Source: Rheinheimera sp. SA_1 | GTDB lineage: Bacteria; Pseudomonadota; Gammaproteobacteria; Enterobacterales; Alteromonadaceae | DNA: 64,000 bases | Assembly: GCF_001669775.1 (NCBI RefSeq) | Contig: NZ_LXWK01000021.1 | Coordinates: 53,043-117,042, forward strand | Direction of reading: 5' to 3' | Shown here: piece by piece, positions 54,855-64,000 of the stretch | Numbering within the stretch: the stretch's first letter is position 1 | Layout of the letters: each line of letters starts with the position of its first letter | Program-made: the position numbers and the translations under genes | Notes under the pieces: model-generated | What the model was told of the DNA's origin: nothing | Database searches by the model: none | Seen by the model: the letters and a program-made list of their open reading frames with translations, nothing else

Positions 54855-55055
54855 AAGTAGGTGTTGCCGGGTTCGTATCTTCGAACTCTTGTTGTTGATT
54901 TTCTTCACTAGCGCGTCAGTTTTATATCAGATGGGTTGACGGGCTGCAAGACAAAGTTCGCACAAAAAGCGATAAAAATTCATTAAGCAGCAAACATAGT
55001 GTCATAGCAGCTATGCTGTTAAAATAACTCAACATAGCCTAATGGTAGAGCCAAG

Positions 55056-56129
55056 ATGGAATTAAAAAACGATCGTTACTTGCGCGCCCTGTTAAAACAA
55101 CCGGTTGACCGTACGCCAATCTGGATGATGCGTCAGGCGGGTCGGTATTTACCTGAGTATCGTGAGATCAGAGCCAAAGCCGGCGATTTTATGACGTTAT
55201 GCAAAAACCCGGAACTTGCCTGTGAAGTGACCTTGCAGCCATTACGTCGTTATCCGCTGGATGCCGCTATTTTGTTCAGCGATATTCTGACCATCCCGGA
55301 TGCCATGGGTATGGGTCTTTATTTTGGTGAAGGTGAAGGCCCGAAATTTACCAAACAACTGACCGATTTTATGGATGTGGTACAGCTGCCAATCCCGGAT
55401 CCTGAAGTTGAACTCAAATACGTGATGGATGCAGTGCGCACCATCCGCCGTGAATTAAATGGCGATGTGCCTCTAATCGGCTTTTCTGGCAGCCCGTGGA
55501 CGCTGGCAACCTATATGTTGGAAGGTGGCAGTAGCAAAACCTTCTCAAAAATTAAAAAGCTCATGTACAGCGAGCCGGAAGTGGTGCATATCCTGCTCGA
55601 CAAGCTGGCACAAAGTGTCATTTTGTATCTGAATGCGCAAATTGCTGCTGGCGTGCAATCGGTAATGATTTTTGACACCTGGGGTGGTGTGTTAACACCA
55701 AACGCTTATCGCGAGTATTCATTAAGCTACATGCAACAGATTGTTGAAGGACTAACCCGTCACGCTGACGGCCGTCCGGTGCCGGTCACCCTGTTCACCA
55801 AAAATGGTGGCTTGTGGCTAGAAGATATTGCAAAAACCGGTTGTGATGCGATTGGTATCGACTGGACTATGGATATTCGTTTGGCCCGGGCCAGAGTTGG
55901 CGATAAAGTTGCGCTGCAAGGCAATATGGATCCGGCGATTCTGTTGGGGTCACCAGAGCGGATCCGTTTGGAAGTGCAGGCCATTCTGGATGGCTATGGC
56001 CAGGGTTCAGGTCATGTGTTTAATCTGGGGCATGGCATTACGCCTGATGTTGATCCGGAACGTGCCCGCGTCTTTATTGAAGCTGTGCAATCGTTCAGCC
56101 GTACTTATCATATCAATACGGATCTATAA
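55056..56129 (+). CDS. hemE: Uroporphyrinogen decarboxylase
   Basis: A 357-residue enzyme converting uroporphyrinogen III to coproporphyrinogen III. Signature 1 is [16 protein letters not shown], signature 2 [16 protein letters not shown], and the catalytic Asp is in [13 protein letters not shown]. Order rsd-nudC-hemE is conserved in E. coli. Confidence 0.97.
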   Translation: MELKNDRYLRALLKQPVDRTPIWMMRQAGRYLPEYREIRAKAGDFMTLCKNPELACEVTLQPLRRYPLDAAILFSDILTIPDAMGMGLYFGEGEGPKFTKQLTDFMDVVQLPIPDPEVELKYVMDAVRTIRRELNGDVPLIGFSGSPWTLATYMLEGGSSKTFSKIKKLMYSEPEVVHILLDKLAQSVILYLNAQIAAGVQSVMIFDTWGGVLTPNAYREYSLSYMQQIVEGLTRHADGRPVPVTLFTKNGGLWLEDIAKTGCDAIGIDWTMDIRLARARVGDKVALQGNMDPAILLGSPERIRLEVQAILDGYGQGSGHVFNLGHGITPDVDPERARVFIEAVQSFSRTYHINTDL

Positions 56130-56160
56130 ACGATTTATCTCGTTGTTTATCCAGATAAAA

Positions 56161-56183
56161 TGAAGGCGCTTACTGCGCCTTCA
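56161..56183 (+). terminator. Terminator of hemE
   Basis: A perfect stem TGAAGGCGC / GCGCCTTCA with a 5-base loop and following TTTATTT, 32 bases past the hemE stop. Confidence 0.85.
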
Positions 56184-56218
56184 TTTATTTGTGTGCAAGG
56201 GTAAATCGGCCATGAAAC

Positions 56219-57580
56219 TTAGGGTTGTTCTGAGGTTTGTAGCTGGCCAGCGTATTCAGTTAATAATTCGCGGTAGTTGTCAGTGGCCCAGTTTCTATCT
56301 TCTGCCGCTTCAATCGCTTGTTGCAGCATCGCTTCACCCCGTTGTTGCATGCCTTGTTCGATCAAGGCAATACCAATAGTGGATAACAATTTAGGGTTAT
56401 CCGAATCTTGCTTTAACCCAGTTTCTGCCAATTGAATTGCTTTTTCGGCGCTGCGCAGTTTGGGATTGTCCGACATCGCCAGCAACGAAGCATATTCGAC
56501 TATCGCTGGTCCATAATTTTGCTCAGCCGCTTGTGCCAGATACTGTGCGGCGCGTTCCGGATCAAACTGGATATTGTCACTGTCCAGCAATTGCTGCGCT
56601 AATAAATAGCTGGCCTGAGGATTGTTACCGTCTTTTGCAGCGAAGGTCAGCCAGTTAATAGCTTTGTTGCCGTCTTTATCACATTGGCTGCCATTTAATA
56701 CGCATTGTGCGATATTAAACTGCGCCAGCTGATTGCCATTGATTGCGGCTTTCAGGTACCAATCGAGGACTTTTTCACCTTTCACTAAACCGGCCTGGAC
56801 AATAAGGCCATATTTGTACTGATATTCGGCGAATCCGGCATCGGCCGCTTGTTTGACTGCATCAATATAGGTCTGATGTTCCAGCTGTACCTTACGTTTT
56901 GCCGATGATAATTTTTTGGTGGAGAAGACGTGTGTTTGGTGATCAAGCCGGATGGCGTCACCATAAGCATTACGTGGTGGCTCGTAAGTCCACTTGTTAA
57001 TCGCCGCAATAACTTCTTCATCGATCACTGCAGGAGGGTAGGATAAGGCTACTTTACTATTTTCTACCTGACCATTTTCATTGATATCAAACATGACCAC
57101 AGCCCATGCAACAGTGCCATTACGTTGCTCATAGTCGGGTTTTGGCTGCCGCAATGGTTTAATTTGCTGTGGGCGCTGATACAGATTGTGAACGATGGGG
57201 TACAAGTTACCTTTTAAAGCCAGAGCGCCGTAGTTCTGACTAACCTCGACATAAGCTTGTTTGCCAATCCGGCGTGATGGCAGTAAGTTACGCAGCTCGA
57301 TATATTTCTCTGCAGCCCCGGGCTGTTGAAACTCTCTGGCGGTCAAAGCCCAGGCGTATGCCTGATTAATATCAACGTCGACACCTTTACCATACTGGTA
57401 GCTTTCAGCCAGCAATAATTGGGCGTGTGGGTGGCCAAGACGAGCCAAATTTGTTAACTGGGGCAAGGCTTGTTGATAATCTTCATTCTGATAATGTTTA
57501 AAAGCAGCGGCGAAATCTGCTTGAGCGCCAGCGCTTAAACCTATCGCAAGCAAAAAGCAGCAACAACGTTTCAGAAACAT
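56219..57580 (-). CDS. Exported protein with TonB-like and Sel1 repeats
   Basis: A 453-residue exported protein (signal ending AGAQA) with an N-terminal Sel1/TPR segment (about 20-75), a TonB C-terminal-like domain (about 145-220: AWAVVMFDINENGQVENSKV, NKWTYEPPRNAYG) and C-terminal Sel1 repeats (about 250-420). It starts at ATG 57580 with CAGGAG; a 27-residue upstream extension is rejected. Function unknown; possibly a periplasmic scaffold. Confidence 0.78.
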   Translation of the reverse strand: MFLKRCCCFLLAIGLSAGAQADFAAAFKHYQNEDYQQALPQLTNLARLGHPHAQLLLAESYQYGKGVDVDINQAYAWALTAREFQQPGAAEKYIELRNLLPSRRIGKQAYVEVSQNYGALALKGNLYPIVHNLYQRPQQIKPLRQPKPDYEQRNGTVAWAVVMFDINENGQVENSKVALSYPPAVIDEEVIAAINKWTYEPPRNAYGDAIRLDHQTHVFSTKKLSSAKRKVQLEHQTYIDAVKQAADAGFAEYQYKYGLIVQAGLVKGEKVLDWYLKAAINGNQLAQFNIAQCVLNGSQCDKDGNKAINWLTFAAKDGNNPQASYLLAQQLLDSDNIQFDPERAAQYLAQAAEQNYGPAIVEYASLLAMSDNPKLRSAEKAIQLAETGLKQDSDNPKLLSTIGIALIEQGMQQRGEAMLQQAIEAAEDRNWATDNYRELLTEYAGQLQTSEQP

Positions 57581-57649
57581 GCCTGCACTCCTGTGATTAT
57601 TTTGGTGTTTTTTTCGAGTGTACAACGGTTTATTCGACAAAACAAAACA

Positions 57650-57675
57650 AAAACGGCGCATTTTTGCGCCGTTTT
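57650..57675 (-). terminator. Terminator of sthA
   Basis: A perfect 11-bp stem (AAAACGGCGCA / TGCGCCGTTTT), tetra-T loop, followed on the reverse strand by a T-rich tail (TTTTTGTTTTG). 28 bases past the sthA stop. Confidence 0.9.
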
Positions 57676-57703
57676 AATGAATTGATTAACGATAGCTACT
57701 TTA

Positions 57704-59125
57704 CTAAAACAATCTGTTCAGTCCGTTCATCGCAGCAACCCGATAGGCCTCCGCCATGGTGGGGTAGTTAAAGGTAGTATGTACAAAGTATTCGACGTTA
57801 TTGCCACCATTCTTTTGCATCATAATCGCCTGGCCGATGTGGACAATCTCCGCGGCGCGCTCGCCAAAACAATGAATACCCAGTATTTCTTTGGTTTCCC
57901 GATGAAATAACAATTTCAGACTACCAACACTGGTATTGGCGATTTGCGCTCTGGCCAGATGTTTAAATTGCGCGCGACCGACTTCATAGGGAATTCTGGC
58001 GGCAGTCAGTTGTTGTTCGGTTTTCCCCACTGAGCTCATTTCCGGAATGGTGTAAATGCCCACCGGAATATCGTCGATTAATTGAGTGGGGCAATCGCCG
58101 TGAATAATGGCATGTCCGGCGATACGGCCTTGGTCATAAGCGGCGCTGGCCAGACTTGGATAACCAATCACATCGCCGACGGCGTAAATGTTTGCGACTT
58201 CCGTCTGATATTTAGCGTTTACTTTTAGTTGCCCGCGGCTGTCAGCTTTGAGCCCAATAGCTGCCAGGTTTAAGGTATCGGTATTGCCGGTGCGGCCGTT
58301 GGCAAACAAAATACAGTCAGCCTTCATTTTTTTGCCAGATTGCAGATGCAGAATGACGCCGTCAGGCAAACCTTCAATCGATTCAAATTCTTCGCCGTGA
58401 CGGATGGTGACGCCAGAATTCCAGAAGTGGTAGCTCAAGGCGTCAGAAATTTCGGCATCCATGAAAGACAGCAGTCGATCCCGGGTGTTCACCAAATCCA
58501 CTCTGACTCCAAGGCCACGGAATATCGAAGCGTATTCGCAGCCGATCACACCGGCGCCAAATATGATGATATGCCGTGGGTCGTCCTGCAGGGACAAAAT
58601 GGTATCGCTGTCGAAAATATGCGGATGATTAAAATCAACACTATTCGGACGATAAGGCCGCGAACCTGTGGCAAGTACGATGGTCTCGGCTGTGATTAAG
58701 CGCTCTGGCCCCGTCGGTGGAGTGATTTTGATGGTATGAGCATCAACAAATGACGCTTCACCGGCAAACACTTCAACCCGGTTACGGTCGTAAAAGCTGC
58801 TGCGTAACCGGACTTGTTTGCGGATCACCCCGGCGGCATGTTTCAGTATTTGTGGAAAGGTCAGATTAGATGACTGATTTTCCATTTGAAACAACGGGTT
58901 TTCGTTGTATTCGATAAAACGGCTGACCGAATGGCGTAGTGCTTTGGAAGGGATAGTGCCCCAATGGGTACAACCGCCGCCAACCTGGTCATGACGCTCA
59001 ACCACAGCAACGGACTTGCCACTTTTCGCAAGGTTCATCGCTGCCCCTTCACCGCCTGGGCCGGTGCCAATGATAATGGCATCATATTGGTATTGTGGTT
59101 TGGCAGAGGTAGATTTTGCAGGCAC
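57704..59125 (-). CDS. sthA: Soluble pyridine nucleotide transhydrogenase SthA
   Basis: A 473-residue flavoprotein interconverting NADPH and NADH. The FAD motif is [15 protein letters not shown]; the active site loop [15 protein letters not shown] has a single cysteine, the second redox Cys of related enzymes being replaced by Thr, as expected for SthA. NAD(P) motif [14 protein letters not shown]. It precedes fabR in E. coli; here a desaturase lies between. Confidence 0.96.
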   Translation of the reverse strand: MPAKSTSAKPQYQYDAIIIGTGPGGEGAAMNLAKSGKSVAVVERHDQVGGGCTHWGTIPSKALRHSVSRFIEYNENPLFQMENQSSNLTFPQILKHAAGVIRKQVRLRSSFYDRNRVEVFAGEASFVDAHTIKITPPTGPERLITAETIVLATGSRPYRPNSVDFNHPHIFDSDTILSLQDDPRHIIIFGAGVIGCEYASIFRGLGVRVDLVNTRDRLLSFMDAEISDALSYHFWNSGVTIRHGEEFESIEGLPDGVILHLQSGKKMKADCILFANGRTGNTDTLNLAAIGLKADSRGQLKVNAKYQTEVANIYAVGDVIGYPSLASAAYDQGRIAGHAIIHGDCPTQLIDDIPVGIYTIPEMSSVGKTEQQLTAARIPYEVGRAQFKHLARAQIANTSVGSLKLLFHRETKEILGIHCFGERAAEIVHIGQAIMMQKNGGNNVEYFVHTTFNYPTMAEAYRVAAMNGLNRLF

Positions 59126-59196
59126 AGCAGTTCCCTATTCCGGAGGTGTTGTTCAGTTACTGATAATAGCAGTATAATTTCTGCAAGCTAAAGCAG

Positions 59197-59220
59197 AAAA
59201 GGCAACTTGCGTTGCCTTTT
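59197..59220. terminator. Terminator after the desaturase gene
   Basis: A perfect 10-bp stem (AAAAGGCAAC / GTTGCCTTTT) with a TTGC loop, 28 bases past the desaturase stop on the reverse strand. Confidence 0.85.
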
Positions 59221-59247
59221 CGTCGAAGAATCAATAGCGTGAAGCTG

Positions 59248-60366
59248 TTAGGCGTATTGCTGAATGAAATTCTGCCACTGCTGTTGTTGCTGTTGCCAGT
59301 TGTGTTTCATTTCGGCGTAATTTTTACGGATATCAAAATCATTATATTGTTGTAACAACTGCGCTTTTCGCTGCTGCATCAGCTGTTTTTGCACTTCGTA
59401 ATAAGCATGCATCCGTTCCAGCAACAACGCATATTCGTGCTCCATCCGCTGCAACAATTGCTCAGCGTCTGGCAGCAACATGGCTTTGGCCTGAGCGCGT
59501 TTTAGTTGCATTAAGGCTTTGGCTTTGATGATTCGGTCTTCCGGGCAAATTTTCAAATTACGGGTTAGACCTAACCAGGAACAACTTTTAATCAGCCATT
59601 TGGTTGGGTCAAATTGCCACCAGCGAATACCGTTGCGGTAGTCATATTCAAAGATATGATGGAAATTATGGTAACCCTCACCATAAGTTAAAAATGCCAG
59701 TACACCGTTATCGCGCGCACTGTTTTGGTCGGTGTAGGGCTGGCTACCCCAAATGTGGGCCAGTGAATTGATGAAAAAAGTAAAATGGTGACTCAACACT
59801 AATCTGAGCACCCCAACACTGAGTAACATACCGATATAGCTGTCGGTTAAAAAACCAAGAAATAACGGAATACCAAAATTGGTGGCAATGGTCAGCGCCA
59901 GATAATGTTTGTGTTGCCACATCACGATGGGGTTGTTTTGCAAATCGCGAACATTGCTATAGTCGCTATAACGTTGACTTTGATATTCCCGTAACATCCA
60001 ACCAATATGGCTATACCAAAACCCACGTTGGGCTGAGTATGGATCTTTATCGTTCTGGTCGACAAACTTGTGATGAACCCGATGATCGGACGACCAATGT
60101 AAAGCACTGTTTTGTAGTGCAAATGCTCCTCCAATGGCAAAAAACCACTGCAATACCGGGTGCGCTTCGTAAGTTTTGTGCGCCCATAGCCGGTGGTAAC
60201 CTGCTGTGATCGACATTCCACAATAGCCAAGGCATATAATAGTGGCGATGATTTCCAGCCAGCTAAAGCCAACGGTGATGGCGTAATAAGGCACAGCAAT
60301 CGCGGCGATCAAAAATGTAATGCTAAAGATGAGGACGTTAGTCCAGATAATCGGTGGTTTAGGCAT
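59248..60366 (-). CDS. Fatty acid desaturase (acyl-CoA / acyl lipid type)
   Basis: A 372-residue membrane desaturase with three histidine boxes: HRLWAH, HRVHHKF and HNFHHIF, which bind the diiron centre, plus transmembrane helices. The last 90 residues form a Gln-rich coiled coil (MQQRKAQLLQQYND, HNWQQQQQQWQNF) not expected for plain delta-9 desaturases. It introduces a double bond in acyl chains, probably delta-9. It is divergent from fabR. Confidence 0.92.
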   Translation of the reverse strand: MPKPPIIWTNVLIFSITFLIAAIAVPYYAITVGFSWLEIIATIICLGYCGMSITAGYHRLWAHKTYEAHPVLQWFFAIGGAFALQNSALHWSSDHRVHHKFVDQNDKDPYSAQRGFWYSHIGWMLREYQSQRYSDYSNVRDLQNNPIVMWQHKHYLALTIATNFGIPLFLGFLTDSYIGMLLSVGVLRLVLSHHFTFFINSLAHIWGSQPYTDQNSARDNGVLAFLTYGEGYHNFHHIFEYDYRNGIRWWQFDPTKWLIKSCSWLGLTRNLKICPEDRIIKAKALMQLKRAQAKAMLLPDAEQLLQRMEHEYALLLERMHAYYEVQKQLMQQRKAQLLQQYNDFDIRKNYAEMKHNWQQQQQQWQNFIQQYA

Positions 60367-60380
60367 TTTAGGAACAGTTG

Positions 60381-60396
60381 GCTTACAGATGTAAGC
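60381..60396. promoter_or_regulatory. Palindromic operator between desaturase and fabR
   Basis: GCTTACAGATGTAAGC, a perfect 7-bp inverted repeat with a 2-bp centre, in the 97-base intergenic region. A FabR/DesT-type regulator is the likely ligand, because it lies next to the divergent fabR gene. Confidence 0.6.
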
Positions 60397-60463
60397 TAAT
60401 TTTACTTCGCAATTTCATCAGGTCAAGGTATAAAATGTTATTCCTTCAGCACAGGAAGTTCAC

Positions 60464-61072
60464 GTGACCAGAGCCCAACAAAAAGAGCGCACCCGCCGCG
60501 CCATTATCGATGCTGCTTTTGCCCAGTTAAGTCCGGATAAAGGCTTTTCCAGCCTGAGTTTACGCGAAGTCGCGCGCGAAGCAGGTATAGCGCCAACCTC
60601 GTTTTACCGTCATTTTGCCGATATGGATGAACTGGGTTTAACTTTGGTCGATGAAGCCGGTTTGATGCTAAGGCAGTTATTACGCCAAGCCCGGCATCGG
60701 ATTGAAAAAAACGGCAGCGTGATCCGCACCTCGATTGAAACCTTTATGGAGTTCGTCGTGGGAAACAGCAATGTGTTCAGATTGTTGTTGCGGGAACGTT
60801 CCGGTACTTCTGCCCCGTTCCGGCGTGCGGTGGCCAGGGAAATCCAACATTTTTGTGCTGAACTTGCCGATTATCTGCGAAAAGAAACCGCTTGCCCGGA
60901 TGAGTTCGCCCAGGTGCAGGCTGAAGCGATGGTGACCTTAGTGTTTCATGCCGGCGCTGACGCGTTGGATGCAAGTCCGGAGTTACGACTGCAAATCACC
61001 CACCGCACCATTACACAGCTGCGATGGCTGGCGCATGGGGCGGCTGGTTATGGCCGTCGTCCTAAAGAGTGA
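60464..61072 (+). CDS. fabR: Transcriptional regulator FabR
   Basis: A 202-residue TetR-family regulator with an N-terminal helix-turn-helix ([20 protein letters not shown]) and the FabR-type ligand-binding domain ([20 protein letters not shown]). FabR represses unsaturated fatty acid synthesis genes in response to acyl pools. GTG start at 60464 with AGGAAG. Its 3' end overlaps trmA by 11 bases. Confidence 0.93.
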   Translation: MTRAQQKERTRRAIIDAAFAQLSPDKGFSSLSLREVAREAGIAPTSFYRHFADMDELGLTLVDEAGLMLRQLLRQARHRIEKNGSVIRTSIETFMEFVVGNSNVFRLLLRERSGTSAPFRRAVAREIQHFCAELADYLRKETACPDEFAQVQAEAMVTLVFHAGADALDASPELRLQITHRTITQLRWLAHGAAGYGRRPKE

Positions 61073-62156
61073 TTTTTTTGAGCCAGACACCGCATTCAAT
61101 GTGATGGGTGTACGGGAACTGGTCAAATAACGCAAACTGTTGCACCTGATGAGTTTTACACAAAGTTTCCAGATTCAGTGCCAGTGTTTGTGGGTTGCAG
61201 GAAATGTAAATAATATCGTCAAAACGGCTGACCAGTTGTTCGGTCGCAGGGTCAAGACCTGCGCGCGGCGGGTCGACCAGAATGGTGTTTAAAGTCAGCT
61301 CGGCTAAATTGATATTTTTTAATGTCTGACCTTGCGCTAGTGCCGCACTGACATCCTCGGCCGACATCTGTACAACTTGCACATTATTGATGTTGTTCAG
61401 CGTGATGTTGTATTCAGCACAACGAATCGAAGAACGGGCAATCTCAGTGGCGACCACCTGGTTAAAATAAGGTGCCAGTGCTAATGAAAAATTACCATTG
61501 CCACAATACAGCTCCAATAAATCACCTTGCAGTTGCTTCGCGATATCGCAGGCCCAACTCAACATCTGTTGATTCACTTCGCCATTTGGCTGGGTAAAAC
61601 TGTTTTCAATTTGCTGATACTGCAATTGCCGGTTTTGGACCTGTAATGTCTCTATCAAGTGGTCGCGATCAACCAGAATTTTTTGTTTACGCGCCCGGCC
61701 AATAAAATCGATGTTCTGAATTGACGACAGTTCCGCTTTTAACGCGGCGGCTTCAGCTTGCCATTCTGCTGGGATGGGCTTCTTATAGATCAGGCTCACC
61801 AACAATTCGCCAGTTAAACTGGCTAAATAATCGATTTGATACAGACGATTTCGTAACAAAGGCCGCTTTTTCAGAGCTTCAAGCAGTACCGGCATAAAGT
61901 CGGCGATGGTTTTACAGGCAATTGGGAAATAGTCGATGCGCTGTTTTGACTTAGTGACTGGATCAAACATGATATGAAACATGTCGTCTCCTTCGTGCCA
62001 AATCCGAAACTCCGCACGCAGCCGGTAATGTTCGGGGCTTGAAGGATACACTTCGGTCTGGTCAATACCAAAGGGGCGAAACAGCTGCTGCATTTCGCTG
62101 ACTTTGCTGTCGAGTAACGCCTGATATTGTGCGGGAAAAACCTGACCTAATTGCAT
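61062..62156 (-). CDS. trmA: tRNA (uracil-54-C5)-methyltransferase TrmA
   Basis: A 364-residue SAM methyltransferase making m5U54 in tRNA. SAM motif [15 protein letters not shown] and catalytic Cys in [18 protein letters not shown] is present. Converges with fabR, overlapping by 11 bases. trmA-murI adjacency is as in E. coli. Confidence 0.96.
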   Translation of the reverse strand: MQLGQVFPAQYQALLDSKVSEMQQLFRPFGIDQTEVYPSSPEHYRLRAEFRIWHEGDDMFHIMFDPVTKSKQRIDYFPIACKTIADFMPVLLEALKKRPLLRNRLYQIDYLASLTGELLVSLIYKKPIPAEWQAEAAALKAELSSIQNIDFIGRARKQKILVDRDHLIETLQVQNRQLQYQQIENSFTQPNGEVNQQMLSWACDIAKQLQGDLLELYCGNGNFSLALAPYFNQVVATEIARSSIRCAEYNITLNNINNVQVVQMSAEDVSAALAQGQTLKNINLAELTLNTILVDPPRAGLDPATEQLVSRFDDIIYISCNPQTLALNLETLCKTHQVQQFALFDQFPYTHHIECGVWLKKITL

Positions 62157-62328
62157 CTTGAAGTCTCATTCTAAAAGGGCGGCTATTCTATGAGTTTTTC
62201 AGCAAAGATCCAAATTCGCTGCTTTATATAAGCAGAGATAGCGCTAAGCGAAGTTCCTGCATTGAATTGCTGTATGCAGCTTTCGGTTCTGGCACAATAG
62301 GTTGGTCATGAGTATGAGATAAAGATCT

Positions 62329-63114
62329 ATGCACATTGGGTTTATCGATAGTGGTGTTGGCGGGCTAAGCGTTTACCAGCATGTAAAGCAGCGAGTTCCA
62401 GCGCGTTATACCTACCTGATGGATAACAAATACTTACCCTATGGTGAAAAGTCCGAGAGTTTTATCCAACAACGACTACTGCAATTGTCGGCTTATCTGA
62501 TTGAACAAGGCGCTGAGTTAATCGTCATCGCTTGTAATACCGCAACGACCCAGGCGGTGAACTATCTGCGACAGCACTTTAGCGTGCCCTTTGTTGGCGT
62601 GGTGCCGGCAATTAAACCCGCGGCGGCGCTAAGTAAAGGGATGTCATTTTCAGTGTTGGCCACCCCTGCAACTTGTAACAGTGACTATTTACAGGGATTA
62701 ATTCAGCAGTTCGCTCCGACTCAGACTGTCATTAAAGTGGGGAGTAGTGAGTTGGTGCGTCTGGCGGAGGAGAAAGTGTGGTATCGCACTGACGTGCGTC
62801 AGCAGGTCGCTGACATTTTAACGGTAAGTCCAATCCCTGATAGCGCCGGACACATCGTGGTCTTGGGGTGCACCCATTTCCCGTTTTTATCAGCAGAGAT
62901 TAAAGCCACTTTATCTGAAGAAATAGTACTGCTGGATACCGGATTGGCGATTGGAAATCGTGTGGCGCAATTAGTCGCTGATTGGCCGGTTCATATTGAA
63001 AGGGGAAACGATACCTTTATCAGCACCAGAGAGTTGTTACCTGCGCAGGTGGAAAGGCTGGGCGAACTCGGCTTTGACCAGCATCATTGCTGGCCAATGC
63101 CGTTAACTAACTAG
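62329..63114 (+). CDS. murI: Glutamate racemase MurI
   Basis: A 261-residue racemase producing D-glutamate for peptidoglycan. Catalytic cysteines lie in VIACNTATTQ and VLGCTHFPFL; the N-terminal FIDSGVGGLSV is typical. It precedes the rRNA operon promoter, as at rrnB in E. coli. Divergent from trmA. Confidence 0.96.
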   Translation: MHIGFIDSGVGGLSVYQHVKQRVPARYTYLMDNKYLPYGEKSESFIQQRLLQLSAYLIEQGAELIVIACNTATTQAVNYLRQHFSVPFVGVVPAIKPAAALSKGMSFSVLATPATCNSDYLQGLIQQFAPTQTVIKVGSSELVRLAEEKVWYRTDVRQQVADILTVSPIPDSAGHIVVLGCTHFPFLSAEIKATLSEEIVLLDTGLAIGNRVAQLVADWPVHIERGNDTFISTRELLPAQVERLGELGFDQHHCWPMPLTN

Positions 63115-63124
63115 CGATATAAGT

Positions 63125-63619
63125 TTATTCTTCGCCGTCTTCAGAGTCCTGGCGTTCTTTTGCTTCCCGGACTTTTAATGTTCTGCCTTCAAATTCGAAG
63201 TCGTTTAATTTTTGGATCATTTTGTTGGCGTCTTTTGCCGCTACTTCTACAAAACCGAAACCACGGCGACGACCGGTCTGACGATCCTTCATCAAACGTA
63301 CATTCACTACTGCGCCGGACTGTTGAAATAGCTCACGTACTGCTTCTTCATTTGCACGATAAGGTAAATTACCTACATATAAAGTGGCGGTATCACCAGA
63401 CGCAGTAGCAACAGCTGCCTTTTGTACCTTAGAACCTGAAGTCGCAGGCAAAGGTTTGTATTCCATCAGCAAGGGGACCAGAACGCCCGCGATCACCACA
63501 CCGATGGTAAGAGCGGTTGCTTGTGAGAACAAATCAGCAGGTAAAAATGACGACACGAGATAAACAATGATGGCCAGAGCCAGTGTAAATGGTAATGAAG
63601 TTCGTAAACTAGATGACAT
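63125..63619 (-). CDS. Membrane-anchored RRM RNA-binding protein
   Basis: A 164-residue protein with two hydrophobic helices (about 8-27 and 33-52) and one RRM (about 78-152) with RNP2 LYVGNLPY and RNP1 RRGFGFVEV. A charged tail ends EDGEE. It would place an RNA-binding domain at the membrane. The ATG at 63619 has AGGAATT upstream. It converges with murI. Confidence 0.85.
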   Translation of the reverse strand: MSSSLRTSLPFTLALAIIVYLVSSFLPADLFSQATALTIGVVIAGVLVPLLMEYKPLPATSGSKVQKAAVATASGDTATLYVGNLPYRANEEAVRELFQQSGAVVNVRLMKDRQTGRRRGFGFVEVAAKDANKMIQKLNDFEFEGRTLKVREAKERQDSEDGEE

Positions 63620-63625
63620 AAGCAA

Positions 63626-63820
63626 TTCCTAAATACATAAGAGTGAAAAGAACACAGGGGAAAACCAACTACTTATAGTAGTCAAATTCTATATTAACCA
63701 GTCAATATCAGTTCGCCAACCTATAAAATGGGGATATTCGAATGAATTTTGCAGGTATTTTGCCCAGAACGCGCTTTTAATAAGCAGTTGAATCAAAAAG
63801 CATAAAATTCTTCAAATTCC
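63626..63820. other. AT-rich region between the RRM gene and rrn promoters
   Basis: No gene seen. It should contain the RRM gene promoter (reverse) and rrn upstream activation sites; A/T tracts at 63780-63820 fit an UP element or Fis region, but no certain motif is read. Confidence 0.5.
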
Positions 63821-63823
63821 CGC

Positions 63824-63851
63824 TTGCGCGATTTTAAATACGCCCTATAAT
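63824..63851 (+). promoter_or_regulatory. rRNA operon promoter P1
   Basis: TTGCGC (63824-63829), 16-base spacer and TATAAT (63846-63851), followed by a GC-rich GCGCGCC discriminator and preceded by an AT-rich UP-like stretch. The CCCTATAATGCGC core looks like E. coli rrnB P1. Confidence 0.85.
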
Positions 63852-63931
63852 GCGCGCCATGCCACGGTGAGCAGCGAAAGCAGCAAGCCGGGTGAGTTTG
63901 AAGAAAGTGAAAAAAGTCGATAAAAAGACGC

Positions 63932-63959
63932 TTGACACGAACTTAAAACTGACTAAAAT
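63932..63959 (+). promoter_or_regulatory. rRNA operon promoter P2
   Basis: TTGACA (63932-63937), 16-base spacer and TAAAAT (63954-63959), followed by a GC-rich region with a CCTCG / CGAGG hairpin. About 108 bases after P1, as in tandem rrn promoters. The rRNA genes lie past the right edge. Confidence 0.85.
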
Positions 63960-64000
63960 GGCCGCCTCGCAGCGACGAGGGGTTGAGAAGCCCGAAAGTC

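Noticed and set aside
54868..54890. GGGTTCGTATCTTCGAACTC, reminiscent of a tRNA T-arm
   Set aside because: No acceptor, D or anticodon stems can be folded around it; it is only a small hairpin.
63890..64000. Start of 16S rRNA inside the window
   Set aside because: The last bases look like leader sequence; no 16S 5' end motif is visible before the edge.

Overview
The window reads as a chromosomal segment of a gammaproteobacterium of the Alteromonadales / Rheinheimera-Alishewanella type, at roughly 50% GC. I infer this from gene families, gene order and protein sequence feel; no database search was run. Almost all genes are housekeeping genes, and several runs keep an order I recall from Escherichia coli and Vibrio: nfuA-comF-bioH-tex-greB-ompR-envZ-pckA-hslO-hslR-yrfG-nudE, then yheU-yheT-yheS, yheV, slyX-fkpA, rsd-nudC-hemE, and sthA-fabR-trmA-murI followed by an rRNA operon promoter.

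Layout. 1-6.7 kb: aa3-type cytochrome c oxidase and its assembly genes (coxA 3' part, ctaG, coxC, SURF1, a SCO-like protein, heme A and heme O synthases, SCO1), with a small reverse-strand DUF2909 gene inside. 6.7-8.6 kb: reverse-strand nfuA operon with a small membrane protein and a polysaccharide deacetylase. 8.7-17.5 kb: M14 carboxypeptidase, comF/bioH, a mini flagellar-rod-like protein with a SprA-type metalloprotease, tex, greB. 17.6-28 kb: four-cysteine secreted protein, ompR-envZ, an AT-rich orphan, pckA, a large S8 protease with a GlyGly-CTERM tail, hslO-hslR. 28.2-39.8 kb: a complete type II secretion operon gspC to gspN. 40-44.4 kb: yrfG, nudE-cysQ and an EAL/degenerate-GGDEF protein. 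44.5-53.8 kb: yhe genes interrupted by a Tat/GMC oxidoreductase pair, a 44-residue DUF3149 gene with a candidate FNR promoter, slyX, a WD40 lipoprotein, fkpA, rsd. 54-64 kb: nudC, hemE, a TonB/Sel1 protein, sthA, a desaturase divergent from fabR, trmA, murI, a membrane-anchored RRM protein, and tandem rrn-type promoters running off the right edge.

How the parts connect. The S8 protease is a probable client of the type II secretion system encoded about 1.7 kb downstream. FabR and the divergent desaturase share a 97-base intergenic region with a perfect palindrome, suggesting control of unsaturated fatty acid supply. The first 6.7 kb assembles one terminal oxidase: subunits, heme A supply and copper delivery.

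No phage, plasmid, insertion sequence, CRISPR array, tRNA or intact rRNA gene was seen. The most notable items are the paired FNR-like boxes at -41.5 and -91.5 of the DUF3149 gene, two copies of an intergenic palindromic repeat that touch or supply gene ends, the palindrome between the desaturase and fabR, and the mini rod-like protein/metalloprotease pair. I saw no clear undescribed defence or biosynthetic system.
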